Source of the DNA: Nautilus pompilius
Lineage: Eukaryota > Mollusca > Cephalopoda > Nautilida > Nautilidae
Length of the DNA stretch: 64,000 nucleotides
Assembly (NCBI GenBank): GCA_018389105.1
Contig: JACATO010001035.1
Coordinates: forward strand, 1 to 64,000
Reading direction: 5' to 3'
Under the pieces are notes generated by a model. The model was not told where the DNA came from and did no database searches. It saw only the letters and a list, made by a program, of their open reading frames with translations. Of this stretch, positions 1 through 10,270 are shown piece by piece; positions within the stretch are counted from its first letter, which is position 1; each line of letters starts with the position of its first letter. A program made the translations under genes and the position numbers.

Positions 1-455
1 ATGATTGTAATTACAGAGAGATATGATGTCAGTACAAGGAGAGAGAGAGAGAGAGAAGATGTAGAGGAAGATGATGTAATTACGAGAGAGCTATGATGTC
101 AGTACAGAGAGAGAGAGAGAGAGAGCTAGAGATAGCGAGATGGAGAGACATGATGATGTAATTACACAGAGAGATCGATAGAGAGAGAGAAGATGGAGAG
201 GAAGATCTGTCAATTACACGAGATATGATGTCAGTACACAGCAGAGAGAGAGATGGAGAGGAAGATGATGTAATTCACAGAGAGATCTATGATGTCCGTA
301 CAGATAGCGAGAGAGAGCGCGAGAGCGAGATGATGGAGAGGACGATGATTTAATTACAGAGATATGATGTCAGTACAGAGAGAGAGAGAGAGAAGATGGA
401 GAGGAAGATGATGTAATTACAGAGAGATATGATGTCAGTACAGAGAGAGAGAGAG
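1..455. repeat. GA-rich tandem array with an embedded recurring motif
   Basis: This is an imperfect tandem array, not a plain (GA)n. The motif GATGTCAGTAC recurs near 25, 95, 227, 365 and 431, with a mutated copy near 288, usually about 62-77 bases apart. Each copy is preceded by a GATGATGTAATTAC-type block and followed by a (GA)n run and an AAGATGGAGAGGAAGATG block. The array runs off the left edge, so its full length is unknown. No gene is visible in it. Confidence 0.85.
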
Positions 456-1116
456 ACCCCCAAAACCTTTTACCTTCCTGTCTGCGCTCACCTTGTACGC
501 AGTTTGTTGGCTTGGACAACTGCAATGCTGCACTCACCTTTTCTTCTCAAATCCTCTGTATTTCACAACCACTATTCTCTCTCTCTCTCTCGTACTGTTT
601 CTCGGGTTTTTATGTTGTGAACTAAAGAAACCACTTCTTTCATGACTCTTACATAATAGAAATTGTTTACATGCTTTCACACACCTGCCCCGCAATTTTT
701 TTTTCATCAAACCCCAAAATCTGTTAGTTATACAGCAGCAATTTCCACGCTGCGTCGAACAATGCGCAGCGTAGTGAATATCTCCATTTTTAATTTATAC
801 TTGTAAACACAGGGTGACATTACACATCACACAGGTGTGTAAACATGTCGGCGAAGAGACTCCCGGGTAGTTAGATACATGTTTCCCCCCCAACCATCCC
901 GCTCTACGAAGATGCTGGCAAACCTCTACCCGAGGAGGAGGAGGAGGGGAATGAATGAATGCCTGCGCACACGGACCGTCTAGTAACGACCCACCCGACC
1001 CTGTTTGCATAATACTTTCGGTGAATATTTCAGGGCTGTGCGCACGTACACACCGTCATTTCCCCTGTTTGTTTACCGGGTGCGCCACCAGGTGACACTG
1101 AGAGAAAGCTAAGGTA

Positions 1117-1147
<31 letters not shown>

Positions 1148-1864
1148 CAAACCATCAAACGGAACAAAAAATGAAAAAGAAAAAAAAAGGGGGGGTTGGA
1201 TCTATTTTTTTTAAAATATGCCAGGAAAAAAATAAAAAAAAGGTTCATTTATAAACAAAAATCCACAATGCGTTAAACTCTATTATTTAAAGCGTTGAAT
1301 TTATCCGAACGCAAGTATATTGTTGAAGGGAGGTAACTACTACTACGCTATGTTTATTTTCATGAATCGGTCGTGCTGACGCGAAAGACGAATGGTTGGC
1401 TAATCACTGATGATAGATGTACCAAAGATGGTAATTCTGTCGCGGCACGGAAATGACAAAGTAACTTGGCATTTTTTTTTTTAACACTAAGGTAATCGCT
1501 GCTATGACGTATGGACCAAATCCGAAGGCTATCATCAAAAAAAAAAAAAATAAAAAGTAAGGTAGATAACTCTAAACCCTTCGATACGGTGTCCACGTTC
1601 TAGTTGTTATATTCACGCAACAATACACTCAGAGAAGCCGTCATGGCAACAATATATCTGAAGACCGTTCGCGGCTCTAATTATTTGTAACAAGCAGTTT
1701 TAGTTCTGATAAATGCAGCACTCGCAAATATCCTTCACTCTATTGTTCATAAAGTACCAAGTTCTCTCCCCTTTACAGCGTCCGGCTAACATCGCAACTC
1801 GTGGAATTTAATTTTTTCTCTCTCTCTCTCCATTGTTTTAAATATTAATAGATTTTTTGACCAG
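456..1864. other. Non-coding stretch with simple repeats
   Basis: No convincing coding exon is seen. The stretch holds (CT)n tracts near 577-591 and 1816-1830, a (CA)n tract at about 1115-1149, several A/T homopolymers and short low-complexity ORFs that do not look coding. The CT tract near 1816 together with TTTTTTGACCAG at 1853-1864 would serve as the polypyrimidine tract and acceptor of the candidate exon that follows. Confidence 0.5.
1115..1149. repeat. (CA)n microsatellite
   Basis: A run of CA dinucleotides with one interruption, followed by A-rich and G-rich homopolymers near 1160-1195. Confidence 0.9.
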
Positions 1865-2097
1865 AGCATCCTCTCACCTGGATGGAGGTAACTTATAAAA
1901 GGGCGGCGGTGATTGACGGACTAAAACAGTCTGTGGTAGATTCCAATCTCAGAATTAGTCATAGCGTATACAGCACCAGCCTAGGAAGAGACATTCGCCA
2001 AACTCTCTCCACAGAAGGCTGGCTGCAAACTGACCAATTAAAAAAATATTTCCCTGGGGATGGGATCAAATTCCTGCCACACAATGAAAATAAATAA
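1865..2097 (+). CDS. Possible terminal coding exon of an unidentified gene
   Basis: An open frame of about 77 codons, in the frame of an ATG at 1882, ends with TAA at 2095-2097. Upstream it stays open only back to a TGA at 1858-1860, and TTTTTTGACCAG just before it could be a splice acceptor. Its composition is less AT-rich than the flanks and the peptide looks protein-like (for example HSVYSTSLGRDIRQTL, then GWLQTDQLKKYF). AATAAA overlaps the stop region. I do not recognise the family. If real, it is the last exon of a gene convergent with the UCH gene. It could also be a chance open frame or a transposon fragment. Confidence 0.35.
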
Positions 2098-3002
2098 TGG
2101 AAGTACTAGTTTGGACAAAATACTTTATTCACTGGAATTTTTTTTTTTTTTTTTTTACATGTCAACAAGCACCCAACATTCTTGCAACAGTTTGAACAAA
2201 TACAGTTTAAAGACAATGCTTTCACATATTTGGAGAAAAATAGCTTGCAATTTACCACGGCAATGTCAATTTGCTTTATTTTAACTGCAACAAAATCTGA
2301 TTTCAAGAAGTGGAATGTTATTGTTAATATGAAGAACTGATTTGTGGGAAAGATGACAAGTCTTAATGAATAATTAAGATGCAACTGAAGTCATTTTTCA
2401 TTCATTAAAAATTATGGTATATGCAAAGTTTATAAACAATGCGATGTAAAGGACAAGTGCCTATCAAATAAGATTTGTTGCAGAATTATGAATGCTAAAT
2501 TAGAGAATGTAACATTTACCCTTTCATTAGAAATATTTGGATTTTATTAAATTTTTCTTGTACAAAATACTTTTAAAACCAGATTCAAGCTATTTGAAAT
2601 CAGTATGCGAAGAAATTAAAGTTTTTCTGGCTAGAACTTTCTGGGTATTGTTGGCAATAAGTTTAAGCATTATTAAATTTCTTTCAGATTTACACATCTC
2701 TGGGGAAACACTTGATGAAAAAAAAAACCATGTCTGAAACTTTTAGCTCGCTTTATATCACAACTTAGTACCATTTAGCAAACATTGTACTGCCAATTTC
2801 AAAATTATGCAACTGTTTATTAGGTGAAACTTTAATACTGCAGTGGCACAGTTTTACAACTAATCTGAGCAATTAAACAAATGCTTCAAGCAATGTTTGC
2901 AATAGCCATTATAACTAATAAATTAAAAGTAGGATGGCCATACATCTCATGAAGCATAGCCACAAGACTGCTGTAATGGTGAAGAACACTGTCACGTTGA
3001 TT
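2098..3002 (-). other. 3' flank and probable 3' UTR of the UCH gene
   Basis: AT-rich sequence just downstream (minus strand) of the UCH stop codon. Possible AATAAA polyadenylation signals on the minus strand lie at 2816-2821 and 2124-2129, read as TTTATT on the plus strand. An 18-base T run sits at about 2139-2156. Which signal is used cannot be told. No other gene is visible. Confidence 0.4.
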
Positions 3003-3089
3003 TTATGCAGACTTTGCTAGGGCCATCAGGCTGAAGTTCAACTCTCCCTCATCTCTCTTCATGAATTTCCTGGCAACATTGGCTGCATC
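3003..3089 (-). CDS. UCHL3: UCH exon 9 (terminal, stop codon)
   Basis: 28 codons from [17 protein letters not shown] to ALAKSA, then TAA. The pattern matches EVCKKFMERDPDELRF..ALSAA of UCHL3 and KVCREFTEREQGEVRF..ALCKAA of UCHL1. Confidence 0.93.
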   Translation of the reverse strand, partial: DAANVARKFMKRDEGELNFSLMALAKSA

Positions 3090-6000
3090 CTGTTTAAAAT
3101 AAACATTTGAATTTTATCAAGTTGTAACATCAACCAGCATTCCTAGATCTTATGTATAGTTTAATTTAAATTATGAAGTTAAACTAAAGTGGTATTAAGT
3201 ATAAAGCAAAAGGCTGACTCTTCAAATAGTCATCTAACACTGTTCTTACACGCAAATATTAGCACTGCTTTTCAATATAAAGTAACCCATTTCTAATTAA
3301 AATTAATCTGCACAAAATACTAATTAGTGGAAGGAAGAAATGAGCCTTAAAACAAAGCATTTTAACTCTTGAAAAGGCTGTCTTTTGCAGTATTCTTAGA
3401 CAAGAAGCAACAATTTTTTTCCTAAACTTAACCTTTTTAATAAAAAGGTTAGCATTTTCCAGAAATCATCTCTATTGCTGCTGGATTAAATCTAAATAGT
3501 TATTAAAGAACATGAAAAGCAGGAAATGACATTTAACCCGAGTATAAACAGGCAAGCAAAATTCAAACTAGTGAACAAATTGTAAATGCATTCGTTGAAC
3601 ATTACCCCAAGAAAGGTTTTCTCAGTTGTAGGTCCATGACAGACCGGACCACCTTTACGTCCATCTGTTTGGAGGAAAATTTGAAATTAATTTATGCTGG
3701 TTATCAGAACTTTTCAACCATGAATTACTGGAATATAACATCTGCATTTGTACAATTTACATTAATATTATATGATGCAGATAATTTCTAAGGTGTATAA
3801 AATTTCTGAAAATACTAAATGCTAACTAAAATCAATTTCAATGACTTTGGTTTGGGAGAAAAATGGTTTAAATTTGATGAGTTAAGCATGATCTCCCCTG
3901 ATTTATTAAAATTCTAAAAGTGAACGTCAGTCAAATTTTAAATTGGACTGGAGTCCAATGAATAAGCGAGAATTTTAGATTCTTGTATGATTTTTTACAT
4001 TAATTAAATTAAAAGATCTTACCAAGTTCATAGAGATATCCATCATGATGAATTAGTGTCACAAAGTGAGGATTCACTTTTTCATCAGGTCCAGGAGCCT
4101 GTTAATAAACATTTCAAATAGAAGTATGCAATCCTAAAATTCAAACTGAATTTGTGGCAGAAAAAAAAAAAAAGATTTATCTATTTTGTTTTTAGAAAGG
4201 TTATACCTGTGTTTGACCACTGTGTGCACTTTCGTCATGAGCAGCTCCCATATCCTATAAAAATAGTTAATATTTCTTTCAAGTAATGCCTTTTGCTTTT
4301 ATTGAAATGTTGTAAAAAGCAAGTATTTTAGTTTCTTTATGATCAACACAAACTCAATTGAACTAAAATGAATGAAGTTAGAAGTTCAATTTCTGAAATT
4401 GAAATTCTAAAATATGTCAAGTTTTAAATATCATACCTTGTCATTTTCTAAATACATGGCTCTCTCAGTTGGTGACATGGATGCTGTTGCAGCCAAAAAG
4501 TTTGAAAAATGTTTATCAGCTAGAAAAAGAAAAAGCTTTAGTTAAAATAAAAACAGTTGTAGAACTAAGTTAAATGATTGGTTGACTAATTTTGGCACTA
4601 AAACTAAGTTCTTTTAATCCCACTTATAATTTCAATGAAATGGACAGCCAAGTTGTTTCCAACTGATTTGCTTTTTTTTTTAAAATTGGTAAGTCAAATT
4701 AAGCTAACTACCAAAAATCAGTTAATGCATGCACCAATAACTGAACTAGTTAAATGCATTCATCTCGCCCAATAATCATTTGAAGCCACTTTCATGTCTG
4801 AGCATGGAAGTTTCTAATGAAGTCTACTGGATCATTTTAGAAATGTGCTAAAATAAATACCTTTGAAGATATCTGACTGTATTGGAAAGAACTAAATGCA
4901 ATTTATTAGAGATGCTATTGATAGTGTCCACATCCAGACAAAAATATTATTTACATAAATGGAAAATGCTGGATACAATTGAAGATTTCATGCCCTAACA
5001 GATTTAGAACAATCTCAATGAAATATGAGGCATTCTATTTCGCTGAAGTTGTGTTCCTAGATATGGCATTGATTAATACCGTTAAAATGGAGCTACTATA
5101 CATCTCAAACCAGTACTAATGACCATTATGTAGAAGTAAAACAATTTCCTCAGATTCTTTCCAGGGCAAGCCATTGCAGTCTGACCAGTTTTGCTGGTCA
5201 TTTGATTGTTTTCATTCTGTAGCAAGACAGGATGCTGGTCCACATTACTTGCATCTATTTTTATCAGTTTTGCATTTGTACCTCCCATACAAACTCTTAT
5301 TTCATCTACAATATGCATTTTGGTACTGAATAGCTTCCTTCTGATGCAGGTTTCAAGCACACTTTGAATCTAATTTAACTTCTGTCTGAATCAGAGAGAC
5401 TTGGAATGTGCTCTGACATCTATCAGGAAAATAAGGAAAGAAGAGTTGGGCTTGGAAAATGCAGATTTGAACTCCAATGATCTGAAGATTAATTTCAATT
5501 CATTCCAAAAGATTTCTCCCACCACATGGCTAATGGTAAAGGAAACCAACCAGTATATTGTACAAATGCAAAGGGAGACATCCATAAAAGTTGTATTGTC
5601 TGGTTTGGCTATCACCACAAACCATTTCATTAAAAAAAAAAATTGAGAACTATGAAAGACTGAAATGTAGCATGGCTATCAAAGGTCATAACAGATTAAG
5701 GAAAATGAATTAGTATAGCACCTGCCACTGAGGATCCAAAGTCTGGCAGTTAGAAGCTAGACCAGATTTCATGTTGGATGTTGAGCAAAAAAACTGAAGC
5801 ATACCAAAAGAAAGTCAGTCAGGTGCAACCTGAAAACCAAGACAATTGCATCTTGGTAAGGTTACAAAGAAAGGAAATCTGTACTCTGGGAGTGTTTGCA
5901 AGATGTTTGTTGAGTGGAGACCTGCTACTGACAGCTCTACTTTTCCTGTGCAAAGTGAGATTTTTCAACCACTTGAAAAACTATATAGTGCAGAAAGTGA

Positions 6001-9000
6001 AAAAAGGCAGTTAATTTCTCTTTTCTTTGGACTACTAAATCATACTATCAGGTGGGGGCACATCCACCTCACATTGGATCTTTTTTTTTGCATGTCTTAA
6101 GGCAGACAAAAATCCAGAGTTGTCTACTCCAAAATAATAAAAAAAAAGTTAGAACCAAAATCTTTTGATACAAATTCATAAATTATTGGTCTTAAAATTA
6201 TACCAAGTTTTTTCCAAATCAGAATTTAAATTCCATTCTATTAAAATTTACAGGATTTTTCTTAACATTTAGTTTTGCTAAAATTTTATACAAAAAAGCT
6301 GTTCTGAATAAAGTTGCTAATTTAAAGAGTTTGGTAACCACAGAAAAAATTTCTGCAATAAGTTCATTTAAATGATTCTGGTTTCTTCTGTAATAAGTGC
6401 GCAAGGTATGATTAAGAAGTTCCAGAACTAATTTATTCTTAAACTAGAAGTAAAGAGTTAACCCTTTTGAAGTAATCTCCTCGTAACTGTCAATTCAAGT
6501 GATCATGCCATTTTTAGAAGAAAAATCTCTAGTTAGTCTTCCTTTGGGTTGGTACATCCTGCCCTTAGGGTTTGTTTAAATTTGGGAAAAGTCATTTGGT
6601 CCAAAATCCGGTGAATGGTTTTTGGGGAAGTAGTGGAATGTTGTACTTGCTCCACATGAGAATTGTTGACTATGCTAAAAGTGATGTATTGTTGCAATGC
6701 AACATCCAAAAACCCACCAATTCACTGTCAAAAAAGATGGTCTTCATATTTGAGTACACCTCGCTTAAGGTGACAATTCTTAGCCATAAACTAAGTCTCG
6801 TTACCTGTAATGATGCTGAACAAGTCATTCTGCACAATGAATGAGTTTCTTTTTGATCTAGAGTGAGAACCTGCAGGACAAACTTTGCTTAGACCCAAAT
6901 TCACAAATCCTGAGGAAAAGTTGTTTGTAATGAGCTGTAGATGTCAACTTCTACCATTTCAAGAAGTCATTTGTCTGCTACAAATCATGCCACAAACAAG
7001 CATCTGATTTCTTATTGTACAAAGAAAATGGATGACTGGAGCATGTTAATATTTCATACGCTTAAATGGCTGTCTAGTTTCACAGAATTTGATGCATATA
7101 TATTGAGACTTTGTCCCATTGTAAAATAACACTTCTGTGCAGAAGTGCATCACTCAAGACTTTGTACCTTTAAGAAGCTTGTCTATGTCAGCAAGCATCA
7201 TTTAATATCCCTACAATAAAATTTTTTTTGTTGATTAGACTAAATGCACTACATTTTAGAAATGCATAACTTGACATACTAAAATGTGAGATTCTAAGTT
7301 ATACAAAACTCGAAAGCAAATTTATATATGTCATTCATTTAGAGCAAAAAATACTTACAAATAAAACGGATTTTTTCTGCATTGTTTGCAAGTGCATGAA
7401 CTAAAGCAATTGTTCCACAAGCATTACCAATTGTTTGCTTTATGTAGTAAAGGTCTGATTTTTTGACAACTTCACCAATTGAAACTGCTTCTGCCTGCAA
7501 AGAAAAATTTAATAAGCTCTATTTTAAGGTAATACCTTAAAGTATATTAAAATATCAAATAGTCAATTATGCACTTAAATGAAGTGTATTAGCAATAAAT
7601 TAAGATTCAAACAACTATCATTGAGTAACCTACCTTTTCAGTGAGTGGATATAGCAACATCACTGCTAACACTGGTTGTGGAGTCATGACCAAAAGGTCT
7701 TGTTCAAGACCCAAGATGTCCACAAACTTCCATTCATCAGGGACACCAATCTTACTTGTGTACTACAAGTTAAAATTCATGAAATTAATTTCTAGAAAGT
7801 TAAATATAAAGTGATTAGATGTAGTTAAACATGTTAAAAGAAACTTTCCCTCATTTAAGAGAAAATTTAAATAAGCTTACAGAAAGTTGTAAACTACCAG
7901 GAAGTATTAATAGAAAAAATTTTTTAAATTCTAGTTTTGCTATTCAAAGTTACCTACTCTTACAATGATCATTAACTTCTGGAATTCTTCAAATCCCGAA
8001 GAGACCATTTTTTAAAATTAATATGCAACTTGATACTATTTAAAAACACTTGAAAACCCTAATACTTTGACTTTATAATAAAAAAATCTGGCCAACTAGC
8101 CAATTCATGAAGTAGTCAACCATCCAGTCTACTACATTAAGTTATATGGTAGTACTGACGTTTGCATACCAATGATATCATTAAAAATCCACAAAGCAGC
8201 TCTTAATGCTAGACATCTCGGATTAACTTAGAAAATTATAGTCTTTAGCAACAGTATCAAAAATATAGACATCTGAATCTGTAGCATAAACATATGGTGA
8301 GGCTATAAACTTAATTACAAAGCAATAACTGAAGAAAAGACTACAGAAGTTTTCAGAAGGCAACACCAAGTGTTGTTATACATTTTATGGCACTTTAAAT
8401 TACAAAATTTGTACCCCCACACTCAAGTTTAATGTGCAGACAAATTAGAACTTACTTGAGTTCATCTCAATACGAGAGGATGAAGTTAAATACAAGATTC
8501 AGAGACTGAGGACACTAAAAACCACCATAGCACCAGTCATTACTTCCAGCTCTTAGGGATTCCGGGCAGGTTTCGGTCTACTGTTCTCCAACACAGGCAA
8601 ATCTGAGAATGTCGCCACGTGATATTCGAGACAAAACTGGCGGACCACCAGCCTCACTCAGGCGAGTTATCAGGAGGACAAGACAAGACAAAGCGAGAGA
8701 ACCCCCCCCACCCCTGACAAACAGAGCCGGCATTTAAACCTTTTAACCAGAGGATAAATTAAAACAGCAGACAGAGCTGGCAAAACGGCCCCGCCCCCAC
8801 CCAAGTCACGTGGGGGTGGTAACATGACAAACTAATCCTTTTTTTTCCTTTTTAAAGGGAAAGGTTATGGTTTAATATCGTATTTTTTAATTTTCTTTAT
8901 AAAAAAAAAAAAAACCTCTGAAGGAATTAGAGGGGGAAGTGGAAATCTGGGAAAGAACCTCGACAGCTTTGGTTGGAGGTGGAGCTGCGGAATCCCCCCC

Positions 9001-9824
9001 TTACACGGCGGGTAGGACCAATGTCCGCTGAAATTCCAAAGAAATCTTTTTATCTAACTAAAAAAGGGTAAAAGAAACCTGACAGCGAATACCCCAAGTA
9101 AACCCCCTACCACCACCAGTCGTCCGGCGGCTGTTTACCGGACCAGTTACGTAATGGAAAAATGTCCGGGACCCTCACGGTTCGTGATTCGACGACTCCC
9201 TGCCCTCCCCCCCTCCAACTAATTTATGTACATAAGCAATTGGATTCCGTCCTTAAAATTAATATCGGTTGGGGGGGGGGGGTGGATATTTCGGAGCTCG
9301 GTCCTCCTCCTTACCAGACGAGGGAGGGGAAAAGGGGTTACGGGGATTAGATTATCAGTAATATCTCCGGCGAAGAAGACTGGGTTCTCTTCTTTCTGTT
9401 GGCTGCTCGGCTTCTCTTCTACCCCCCCCCCAACTAACTGGGGGGACGGTTAGGTGTGGGGGGGGGGTGTCTTTCTCCCCTTTTTGGCTCCTTCTCTCGC
9501 TGGGAAGGGAGGTGGGGATGGGAGAATAAACGTCCGACGGCCTTACCTTGTTCAGAACCTGCAAAGAGAGAGAGAGAGAAGGGGGTAAAATATATAAAAA
9601 AACGAGAAAGGGGGGGGAGAAAAAAGGGAGGGAAAACAAAAGCAGGCAGACAGATCCCCTCCGTCCCCCGCCCCGGTCCACATCGTCGGCCCAAACCGGA
9701 ATAAAAGGCTCGAACACAGAAGAAATAAAGGAAAAAAAAAGGAGGGGAAATCAGGTAATTGAAAACATACATCGGGATTCGACTCCAAGGGGATCCAACG
9801 TTGCTTCGCACTTTCTCCTGCCAT
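3003..9824 (-). CDS. UCHL3: Ubiquitin C-terminal hydrolase, UCHL1/UCHL3 family (nine exons)
   Basis: Cysteine protease of peptidase family C12 that releases small adducts from the C-terminus of ubiquitin; a cytosolic deubiquitinase in known relatives. Nine exons join in frame with GT-AG junctions: 9824-9771, 9558-9547, 7762-7634, 7494-7359, 4519-4437, 4254-4207, 4098-4023, 3664-3606 and 3089-3003. The product is 227 residues; human UCHL3 has 230. Visible landmarks are [11 protein letters not shown] at the N-terminus, the oxyanion Gln85 and nucleophile Cys91 in [10 protein letters not shown], His165 in NPHFVTL and Asp180 in YELDGRK. The crossover-loop part [12 protein letters not shown] lies at about 147-154. 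The segment before Gln85 is about eight residues shorter than in human UCHL3. The C-terminus ([16 protein letters not shown]) resembles UCHL1 at least as much as UCHL3, which suggests a pre-duplication gene. The symbol is therefore by family, not proven orthology. Confidence 0.93.
3606..3664 (-). CDS. UCHL3: UCH exon 8 (catalytic Asp)
   Basis: 59 nt. It completes the split Asp180 codon of the LDGRK motif and continues to PTTEKTFLG. The donor is [15 protein letters not shown] aligns with PINHGETSD of human UCHL3. Confidence 0.92.
4023..4098 (-). CDS. UCHL3: UCH exon 7 (catalytic His)
   Basis: 76 nt: 25 codons plus one base. It contains [16 protein letters not shown], whose NPHF histidine (residue 165) corresponds to catalytic His169 of human UCHL3. 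The donor is GTAAGA. Confidence 0.93.
4207..4254 (-). CDS. UCHL3: UCH exon 6 (active-site crossover loop)
   Basis: 16 codons, [16 protein letters not shown], matching the crossover-loop segment THETSAHEGQTE of human UCHL3, which gates access to the active site. It is phase 0 at both ends. Confidence 0.92.
4437..4519 (-). CDS. UCHL3: UCH exon 5
   Basis: 83 nt completing the split Ser codon, then 27 codons including [13 protein letters not shown], which aligns with MSPEERARYLENY of human UCHL3. The acceptor is TTTTTCTAG and the donor GTATGA. The intron before it, 4520-7358, is 2.8 kb. Confidence 0.92.
4520..7358 (-). other. UCH intron 4, no recognisable insert
   Basis: A 2.8-kb AT-rich intron. 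Several open stretches of 60-92 codons occur on both strands, but none matches a family I know and none has a conserved motif. It may hold very old unrecognisable transposon sequence. Confidence 0.5.
7359..7494 (-). CDS. UCHL3: UCH exon 4 (catalytic Cys)
   Basis: 136 nt, entering in phase 0 and leaving one base into a codon. It encodes the active-site segment [20 protein letters not shown] with Gln85 and nucleophilic Cys91. The acceptor is TTTGCAG and the donor GTAAGT. Confidence 0.94.
7634..7762 (-). CDS. UCHL3: UCH exon 3
   Basis: 43 codons, phase 0 at both ends. The acceptor is AACTTGTAG and the donor GTAGGT. It encodes the conserved core [14 protein letters not shown] and [13 protein letters not shown], matching WQFVDVYGMDPELL and CAVLLLFPITEK of human UCHL3. 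Confidence 0.92.
7763..9546 (-). other. UCH intron 2, GC- and homopolymer-rich toward its 5' end
   Basis: A 1.8-kb intron between the microexon and exon 3. From about 8550 rightwards it becomes CpG-richer with C and G homopolymers (for example near 8700, 9000, 9271-9282 and 9422-9430), consistent with the edge of a promoter-associated CpG island. No coding sequence or repeat family was recognised. Confidence 0.5.
9547..9558 (-). CDS. UCHL3: UCH exon 2, a 12-nt microexon
   Basis: The minus strand reads CTCTCTTTGCAG, then GTTCTGAACAAG (Val-Leu-Asn-Lys), then GTAAGG. The four residues exactly bridge exon 1 and exon 3, giving SNPDVLNKYTSKIG, which aligns with NPEMLNKVLSRLG of human UCHL1. Both flanking phases are 0. 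The exon is far too short for usual ORF finders. Confidence 0.85.
9771..9824 (-). CDS. UCHL3: UCH exon 1 (start codon)
   Basis: The ATG at 9824-9822 opens 18 codons, [18 protein letters not shown], closely matching human UCHL3 QRWLPLEANPE and Drosophila Uch LTWTPLESNPE. The donor after the last GAT is GTATGT. It ends in phase 0. No upstream in-frame Met is as well supported. Confidence 0.9.
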
Positions 9825-10270
9825 TGCTGCTCAACCACGCGATGTCTGCAATGCGACTGAATGAAGGAACCAGACGACAGTCAGTCTGACTTCCGCTTGC
9901 GCACGCACGCTAATTTATAGGAAATGGCAGGATATTTATTCCGTTAAGGACGGACGTTTTTTGTTTTTTTTTTTGTTGGGAACCAACCGTTTAGACGGCA
10001 GGGCAGAAAACTGGGGGCAGTGAGGGGGGGGGGGGGGTGGGGGGTATATTGTTAATATTATTAATTAACCTTTGGTAACCAGGTCGACGAGATGTCACAG
10101 GATGTGACGTAGGAAAGGGGGGGGAGGAGGGAAAAAAAGAAGATGGCCGCCGGACTGGAAAGCGTGAAGTTGTTTTGTCGCTGGCGCTCCGCTGTCGACT
10201 GGGGGCAGACCTCGGGGGGGTGCCCGCACTAGACCCCCCCCCGCCCGCTGACGGGAGAGAGGCGGTCGAC
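9825..10270. promoter_or_regulatory. Bidirectional promoter between the UCH and TBC1D genes
   Basis: Only 446 bases separate the two divergent start codons. The interval is much richer in GC and CpG than most of the window. It contains an ETS-like ACTTCCGC (9889-9896), an NRF1-like TGCGCACGCAC beginning at 9898, a CRE half-site TGACGT (10105-10110) and a YY1-like AAGATGGCCGCC (10140-10151). These motif types are typical of housekeeping CpG-island promoters. A long G run lies near 10025-10047. Transcription start sites are not known. Confidence 0.65.
10143..10232 (+). other. Upstream ORF in the TBC1D 5' leader
   Basis: ATG at 10143, inside a YY1-like AAGATGGCCGCC, opens a 29-codon frame (MAAGLESVKLFCRWRS...) that stops with TAG at 10230-10232, before the presumed main ATG at 10271. 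It is in a different frame from the main start. If transcription begins upstream, it could lower translation of the main ORF. No homology was recognised, and it may be leader sequence only. Confidence 0.35.

Noticed and set aside
1..455. CRISPR-like regular spacing in the GA array
   Set aside because: The spacers are themselves low-complexity GA runs and the context is an animal genome; it is a tandem satellite.
7150..7215. A possible extra UCH exon on the minus strand (reads [10 protein letters not shown], followed by GTACAA)
   Set aside because: Exons 4 and 5 already join in frame with a split Ser codon and align continuously with UCHL3; this piece matches nothing in the family.
9355..9889. 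Overlapping 75-134 codon open frames on both strands near the UCH first exons
   Set aside because: They arise from purine/pyrimidine-skewed sequence in UCH introns 1 and 2. Only the short conserved pieces (exons 1 and 2) match a protein family.
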